A stretch of DNA of 17,872 bases, from the NCBI GenBank assembly GCA_003487805.1, contig DNNE01000137.1:1-17872 (forward strand), written 5' to 3'. Of this stretch, positions 13,735-17,872 are shown one piece after another. The translations under genes were made by a program, and so were the position numbers. Origin of the DNA: Blastocatellia bacterium (GTDB lineage Bacteria; Acidobacteriota; Blastocatellia; Pyrinomonadales; Pyrinomonadaceae). How positions within the stretch are numbered: position 1 is the first letter of the stretch; every line of letters starts with the position of its first letter. Below the pieces are notes generated by a model. It was not told where the DNA came from and searched no databases. It saw only the letters and a list, made by a program, of their open reading frames with translations.

Positions 13735-16725
13735 TCAAAAACTAAAGCGAATACTCATTTCTATGAGGCGATTATATGGCGCAGAGCCACCGCCGCCCCG
13801 ACCGCCGCCACCAAATCCGCCAAAGGCACCGGCACTGGAATTCGATATGCCAAAGAGTGAAGAACTCAGGTTGCCGATGGGGCGACTCAGATTCACGTGG
13901 TTGAGAATATTCGTAAAGTTGACGCCGACTGTGAGGTTGTAGCGCTTGGCGGCCTCACCGCCACCCAAGGCGCCGCCGCCTCCGCCACCACCGCCGCGGC
14001 CTCCACCGCCACCGCCGCCGCGTGCGCCACCACCGCCGACGCCGGGAAAACCTCCGCGCGCTCCACCACCGCCGCCACCTCGCTGGCCGGCAGCGCCACC
14101 GCGTCCATTGCTCGGCGGGGTTGTTTTCCGTTCGCCGCCGAATCCGAAGGTCCTGCTCACGCGCAGGTTTGCAATCAGCGATCCGGGCGCTTGGGCGTAG
14201 TTTCTCGGGATAATAGTTTCGCCTGCGACGGGATTGGGATCGAAAGCGCCGAACCTCGTAAAGACGATTCCAGGTTTAGTTAAGTCGGCGGCAAACGCGG
14301 GACGTTCGGTGAACAATTTGTCGCCGTTCAGATCGCGGCCGATTGTTATGTTAAAGGGTTGGCCCGACGAGTAGACCACCAGCGGATTCAAACTAATGTT
14401 CCAGGGCATGCGGAAACTGCCGTTCAACGAGAATCGGTGACGCACATCGTTCGACGCGCGGCCATATTCGTTACTGAAATCGAAAGGATTGGAAGCGAAA
14501 GTTCCGGAGCCGTCACTGTTGCTGTTGGCTTTGGCGAACGTGTAGTTCGCATTGAAGCTGATATTGCGACTGAGGCGGCTGCCGAGGGTTACGATCAGTT
14601 GGTTTTGATTGAACTGGCCCGTTGAGTCGTATTCGAAATAATCGTTGACACCCAGAGGTCGTGTGCCGCTTCCGGGAATCTGGGGATTGAATGTGCCGGG
14701 CAGCGGCGCATTGATCGCCCTCGCGCGCAGCAAGTGCAGGGTGCGCGCATGACTGAAGGTGACGCTCGTCGTAAAGTTGTGAGGCAGTGCATGCTCGAGG
14801 CTGATTGCCGTCTGCATCGTGTACGGCGCCTGGATATCTTTCGACAACTGATAAATCGTCACTGGTTGAGCAAATGCCTGCAACGCATCGATTGTCGGCA
14901 CGGTCGGAAATAGATTGAGGATCGCAAAATTCGTAACCATAAACTGTTGCTGGTTCGTTCCATTCAGCCGAGTCGCGTTGAGCGTCAGATTCTCGCCGAT
15001 GCGATCATAGAAGATCCCGAATCCGCCGCGTATCGTAGTCTTTTTCTGCTGCGCCGATCCGGGTGCCCAGGCAAACCCAACCCGAGGCGCAAAGTTCAAA
15101 TTGCTGCTGATATTGTCCTGGTTCTCGTAGCGCATTCCGAGGTTTACGGTAAGATTCGGTCGCAACCTCCAGTCGTCCTGGGCAAACATGCCAACGTCAA
15201 ACTGGCTGACGCCTGACTTCGGATTGCCGGCATTAATCGTAAACTGGGTTGCGCCGCCGCCGTTTGTGCGGATCTGCGCGCCGGTCAGACCCTGCTGCAA
15301 ACCCTGCTCGGTGATTTGGTAAGCCTGAATGCTGGTGAGTCCAGTCGCTTGACCAAAAACGCGGCTGCCGGAAAACGTCCAGAGGCCGCCAAAGTTTTGT
15401 GGAGAGATGCTCGCGATGTTTACTGTGCGGACTCTCACACCGAACTTGATTGAATGAAATCCATGCGCGATCGATGTGATGTTGTTTATCTCCCAACGAT
15501 CCGTCTTTGTCGAAGTCAAACCAATTTGTGAGCCGCCGCCCGTGAAAGCTTCCTGAACACTAACGGTCGGAACCGAGTTGTTCGCGGTATCTCCTGAAGT
15601 CTGATGATTAAATTGAAAGCGCGTTTCGTTTACGGTCTTCTTGTTAAGGATTGCCGTCTCAGTGGCCCGAATCGTCTGTTGGGTGCCGAAGTTGGCGTAG
15701 GCGCGCGACGGTAGCGAAAAGCCTCCGTTCAGTCCAGTTATCGATCGGTTATGTTCATACTCGTAACGAAAGACCAGAGTGTTCTTCGCATTCAATTGAT
15801 AATCGATTCGCGGACTGAATGTGGTGCGTCGATTCGGAGTAGGAACGGTGGCAGCGAAGGGCACGATGTTCAGATTCGCATCCAAAACCGTGGCGTTGAT
15901 CACGGCGTCGTCGTTGATGTCTCGCTTTTCAAAGTCGAGGAAGAACGAAGCCTTCTTCTTCGAAATCGGCCCGCTCAAATTGCCCCCATAATTCCGCGAC
16001 AGGTAAGGCGCGCGCGTGGGCGCGAAAGGATTACGCGAATTGAAGTCTTGATTATTGAAACTGAGGCTGGCCTGTCCGCGAAATCTGTCAGTGCCGGGTT
16101 TCGTCAGGATCTCGATGCGGCCAAACCCGGGCCGATCGAACTCTGACGACCAGGGATTGTTGTTGATCCGGATTTCGCGAATCGACGCCAGCGGCGGAAT
16201 GCGGCCTCCGGTGAAACCATCGATATAGATTTGTCCGCCGTTAGGCCCGGCTGCCGGGCCGGCAAGCGCCTGCAATGCAGCTACGAGATCGTCCGGATCG
16301 TCGGGCAGTGATTCCAGGTCAGTGCCCTTGAGTACAAGCGCGCCGACGTTATTTTCCGGATCCGTGTTGACGCCCATCGTGTCGGCAGAGACAGTCACTT
16401 TCTGCTGATCGATCGTCACTGTCATAGTCGCGTCGAGTTGTTCTACATGCGTCGTTACATTTGCCTCGGTATTTTCAAACGTGCCAAATCCCGGCGCGGA
16501 AACGCGGACCGTATATTTTCCTGGCGCCAGACCCGCTAAGCTGAATGCGCCGTCGCCGTTTGTGATTGCGGTCTTGGTCTTTCCGTTCGCATCAGTGGCT
16601 GTGACAGTTGCGCCGACGATCACTGAGCCATTTTCATCGGACACGCGGCCCTTCAATCCGCCGGTGTTCTGTTGCGCAGAAGCTGTCGCGGTGCAAAGCA
16701 ATAGGATAAGAAAGAAACGTTTCAT
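13735..16725 (-). CDS. TonB-dependent-receptor-like outer-membrane protein, carboxypeptidase-regulatory-like N-terminus
   Basis: A 996-residue outer-membrane protein of the Oar-like type abundant in Acidobacteria. Residues 1-18 are a signal peptide (MKRFFLILLLCTATASAQ). About 22-105 form a carboxypeptidase-regulatory-like domain: GLKGRVSDENGSVIVGATVTATD, then GDGAFSLAGLAPGKYTVRVSAPGF. About 110-225 form the plug, including LPDDPDDLVAALQALAGPA, GGQIYIDGFTGGRIPPLASI, REIRINNNPWSSEFDRPGFG and RIEILTKPGTDRFRGQ. The remainder is a beta-barrel of many strands that ends in Phe (MSIRFSF), as needed for barrel insertion. Two glycine-rich tracts lie between the last strands. Family members take up large or complex substrates with TonB, or act in envelope organisation; substrate unknown. 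The start is preceded by AAGGG. Confidence 0.9.
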   Translation of the reverse strand: MKRFFLILLLCTATASAQQNTGGLKGRVSDENGSVIVGATVTATDANGKTKTAITNGDGAFSLAGLAPGKYTVRVSAPGFGTFENTEANVTTHVEQLDATMTVTIDQQKVTVSADTMGVNTDPENNVGALVLKGTDLESLPDDPDDLVAALQALAGPAAGPNGGQIYIDGFTGGRIPPLASIREIRINNNPWSSEFDRPGFGRIEILTKPGTDRFRGQASLSFNNQDFNSRNPFAPTRAPYLSRNYGGNLSGPISKKKASFFLDFEKRDINDDAVINATVLDANLNIVPFAATVPTPNRRTTFSPRIDYQLNAKNTLVFRYEYEHNRSITGLNGGFSLPSRAYANFGTQQTIRATETAILNKKTVNETRFQFNHQTSGDTANNSVPTVSVQEAFTGGGSQIGLTSTKTDRWEINNITSIAHGFHSIKFGVRVRTVNIASISPQNFGGLWTFSGSRVFGQATGLTSIQAYQITEQGLQQGLTGAQIRTNGGGATQFTINAGNPKSGVSQFDVGMFAQDDWRLRPNLTVNLGMRYENQDNISSNLNFAPRVGFAWAPGSAQQKKTTIRGGFGIFYDRIGENLTLNATRLNGTNQQQFMVTNFAILNLFPTVPTIDALQAFAQPVTIYQLSKDIQAPYTMQTAISLEHALPHNFTTSVTFSHARTLHLLRARAINAPLPGTFNPQIPGSGTRPLGVNDYFEYDSTGQFNQNQLIVTLGSRLSRNISFNANYTFAKANSNSDGSGTFASNPFDFSNEYGRASNDVRHRFSLNGSFRMPWNISLNPLVVYSSGQPFNITIGRDLNGDKLFTERPAFAADLTKPGIVFTRFGAFDPNPVAGETIIPRNYAQAPGSLIANLRVSRTFGFGGERKTTPPSNGRGGAAGQRGGGGGGARGGFPGVGGGGARGGGGGGGRGGGGGGGGALGGGEAAKRYNLTVGVNFTNILNHVNLSRPIGNLSSSLFGISNSSAGAFGGFGGGGRGGGGSAPYNRLIEMSIRFSF

Positions 16726-17109
16726 CTAAATTTTCCCTTAGTTATTGAAAAATGGCGGTAAGTTGCCTCGGTAGGTAAGACGAGGTGCACTACGAATTGG
16801 TTACATAAGATACAGGCAAAACCAACGATTACGCGTGCTATTTCCACTTCAGTGATTTCGGGTTCGGGCAAGAATTGCAAAGCACGAAATCGCACCCGGG
16901 ACGCGACTTCACTCGGGTGCCGTTCGTGTGTTCGCGGTGCGATTTTCTTTGGATGAGGGTGCGCCCTCTATGACGGTCAGGCTTCCAACCACGATTATCA
17001 GTAAAAGTAAACGGCTCAACGAGAGAGCGCATTAGTCGGGCATGCGCTGCTGCTCGCTGAGCCGATCGCGGGACGATTGCCTCTTATCGTCCCTTGATTT
17101 CAATCCAAG
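16726..17109. other. 384-base gap: inverted repeats, no supported gene
   Basis: This gap between two minus-strand genes should hold the promoter of the receptor gene. I see two paired elements: ten-base arms at 16887-16896 and 16936-16945 (AAATCGCACC/GGTGCGATTT), with the alternative stem GCACCCG/CGGGTGC at 16892-16898 and 16914-16920 sharing part of the same bases; and the hairpin at 17070-17093. A possible 64-codon minus-strand reading frame at 16838-17032 has no ribosome site and an Arg-rich composition, so I do not call it. Confidence 0.5.
17070..17093 (-). terminator. Hairpin just downstream of the Spy-like gene
   Basis: GGGACGAT and ATCGTCCC form a perfect eight-base stem around an eight-base loop, 16 bases past the minus-strand stop at 17110. 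No T-run follows on the minus strand, so it would be an atypical terminator or a 3' stabilising stem. Confidence 0.5.
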
Positions 17110-17640
17110 TTAGAACGGCTGGGGCGGCGGAGGCGGTGGTCCCATCCGCTTCATCTCTTCGTGGTGCGCGGCCAGTTGTGCTTTCTGGTCGGCAGTCAGC
17201 AGTCCGAAAATCTGCGACATCATCTTCGCGTGCGAGACTTCCAGTTCAATCTGTATCTTCGCCCGCGCTTCAGCCGCCGCGCGCACGATTGCTTCGTCGA
17301 ATGCGCCGGTCATCGGATCGCCTTGCTTTTCGTGCAACGCACGCATTTGATCAAAAAGCGCTTTGTCGCTTTCGCGGAAGCTGTCGCCAATTTTCTTCAT
17401 CTGGGCTTTTTGGTCGTCGGTCAGGTTAAGCTCGCGGCCAAACGGACCAAATGGTCCAAAGCCTTCACGCGGCCCACCAGGTCCACCCGGCCCACCACGA
17501 AAACCCGGACCCATCGGCCCTGGCGGCGGCGGTCCCGGTCGCGGACCCTGCGGTTGCTGCGAAGAGACTACCGCGGCGGCGACTAATAAGACTGAGCCCG
17601 AAACGATCGAGATACCGATCCTCTTCCAGTTAATTTTCAC
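17110..17640 (-). CDS. Spy/CpxP-like periplasmic LTxxQ protein
   Basis: A 176-residue exported protein. It starts with GTG at 17640, supported by AAGGAG seven bases upstream. Residues 1-28 form a signal peptide (basic MKINWKR, hydrophobic core to VVSSQQ). Residues 29-70 are a Gly/Pro/Arg-rich flexible stretch (GPPPPGPMGPGFRGG). The helical part carries the two LTxxQ motifs typical of the family: LTDDQ at 73-77 and LTADQ at 148-152, with RESDKALFDQMRALHEKQG and EARAKIQIELEVSHAKMM between. It ends in a proline run. Spy and CpxP are small periplasmic chaperones or sensors for envelope stress; metal or stress control is known in the family and only inferred here. Confidence 0.88.
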   Translation of the reverse strand: MKINWKRIGISIVSGSVLLVAAAVVSSQQPQGPRPGPPPPGPMGPGFRGGPGGPGGPREGFGPFGPFGRELNLTDDQKAQMKKIGDSFRESDKALFDQMRALHEKQGDPMTGAFDEAIVRAAAEARAKIQIELEVSHAKMMSQIFGLLTADQKAQLAAHHEEMKRMGPPPPPPQPF

Positions 17641-17753
17641 TTTTCTTCTCCTTAAGAATAAAAATTGCGATTGATTACGAAGCTCGCTCTCAATCCGTTT
17701 TGATGATTAGTCGTTGTTGGAGGGTGGTTGTATGACAGGAGAGAAAGAGGTGG

Positions 17754-17775
17754 TCCACAGATTACGCAGATTTCG
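17754..17775. repeat. CACAGAT-type repeat units, single arm
   Basis: CCACAGATTACGCAGATTTC repeats the same unit as the elements at 811 and 8950 with a ten-base period. No inverse arm is visible within the window. It sits about 14 bases before the second copy of the 30-bp palindrome family, so two repeat families are side by side upstream of the Spy-like gene. Confidence 0.55.
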
Positions 17776-17788
17776 CGGAGATGACGGA

Positions 17789-17872
17789 GTCAGTACCGGG
17801 AGCGGTAGCGACCGGGTCTCACTCCCTGCAACGGACCAGATCGGCAGATCTTCTATCCGATCGCTACCGCTC
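17789..17872. repeat. Dispersed palindrome family, copy 2 (cut by the window edge)
   Basis: GTCAGTACCGGGAGCGGTAG and the following CGACCGG match copy 1 at 6797-6822 with one base change. The inverse arm GATCGCTACCGCTC starts at 17859 and runs off the window. The loop is about twice as long as in copy 1 (roughly 40 bases), showing that arms are conserved while the centre is not. Confidence 0.75.

Noticed and set aside
13946..14200. Proline-rich plus-strand reading frame
   Set aside because: Antisense of the glycine tracts of the outer-membrane protein; no ribosome site and no domain.
16838..17032. 64-residue minus-strand gene
   Set aside because: No ribosome site, no recognisable domain, and it overlaps the inverted repeats.

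Overview
The window looks like chromosomal DNA of an acidobacterium, most likely of the Blastocatellia (Pyrinomonadaceae-like) type. This rests on gene style, not on a marker gene: a very large TonB-receptor-like protein with an N-terminal carboxypeptidase-regulatory-like domain, a lamin-tail/Calx-beta/DUF4214 surface protein, an Skp/OmpH-like protein with a proline-rich linker, an ECF sigma factor next to VOC (glyoxalase-fold) proteins, moderate to high GC and many short dispersed inverted repeats. I saw no rRNA, tRNA, phage gene, transposase or CRISPR array.

Layout. 131-799 (+) is a secreted Skp/OmpH-like protein. It converges on 974-2815 (-), an exported multidomain protein. From 3055 a closely packed plus-strand cluster follows: ECF sigma factor, a 476-residue protein with an anti-sigma-like head and three VOC domains, a small exported protein, a single-VOC protein and another exported protein, ending at 6791. 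A perfect 30-bp inverted repeat (6793-6878) separates it from a class II aldolase gene. Next are two tandem paralogous membrane-anchored proteins, the first broken by one in-frame TGA, and a DUF5655-like protein. On the minus strand 9037-13494 encodes a 1485-residue coiled-coil/HEAT protein, followed to the right by the TonB-receptor-like gene (13735-16725) and a Spy/CpxP-like gene (17110-17640).

How the genes may work together. The sigma/VOC cluster has gaps of 6, 4, 30 and 58 bases and reads as one transcription unit. I infer that the multi-VOC protein is the partner of the sigma factor and senses or processes a small molecule, with two exported proteins and a further VOC protein as co-expressed output. 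The envelope theme (Skp-like, Spy-like, outer-membrane barrel, DUF4214 protein) is strong but the genes are not one operon.

The most striking structure is inside the coiled-coil gene. Residues 182-1197 tile without gap or overlap into 17 modules of exactly 49 residues, 5 of 25 and 2 of 29, every length being a sum of heptads and hendecads. Other points worth a look are internal Shine-Dalgarno/ATG pairs inside the triple-VOC gene, a nonsense codon with fully preserved downstream frame in the paralog pair, and two families of dispersed palindromic repeats that sit in gene-end and convergent gaps.
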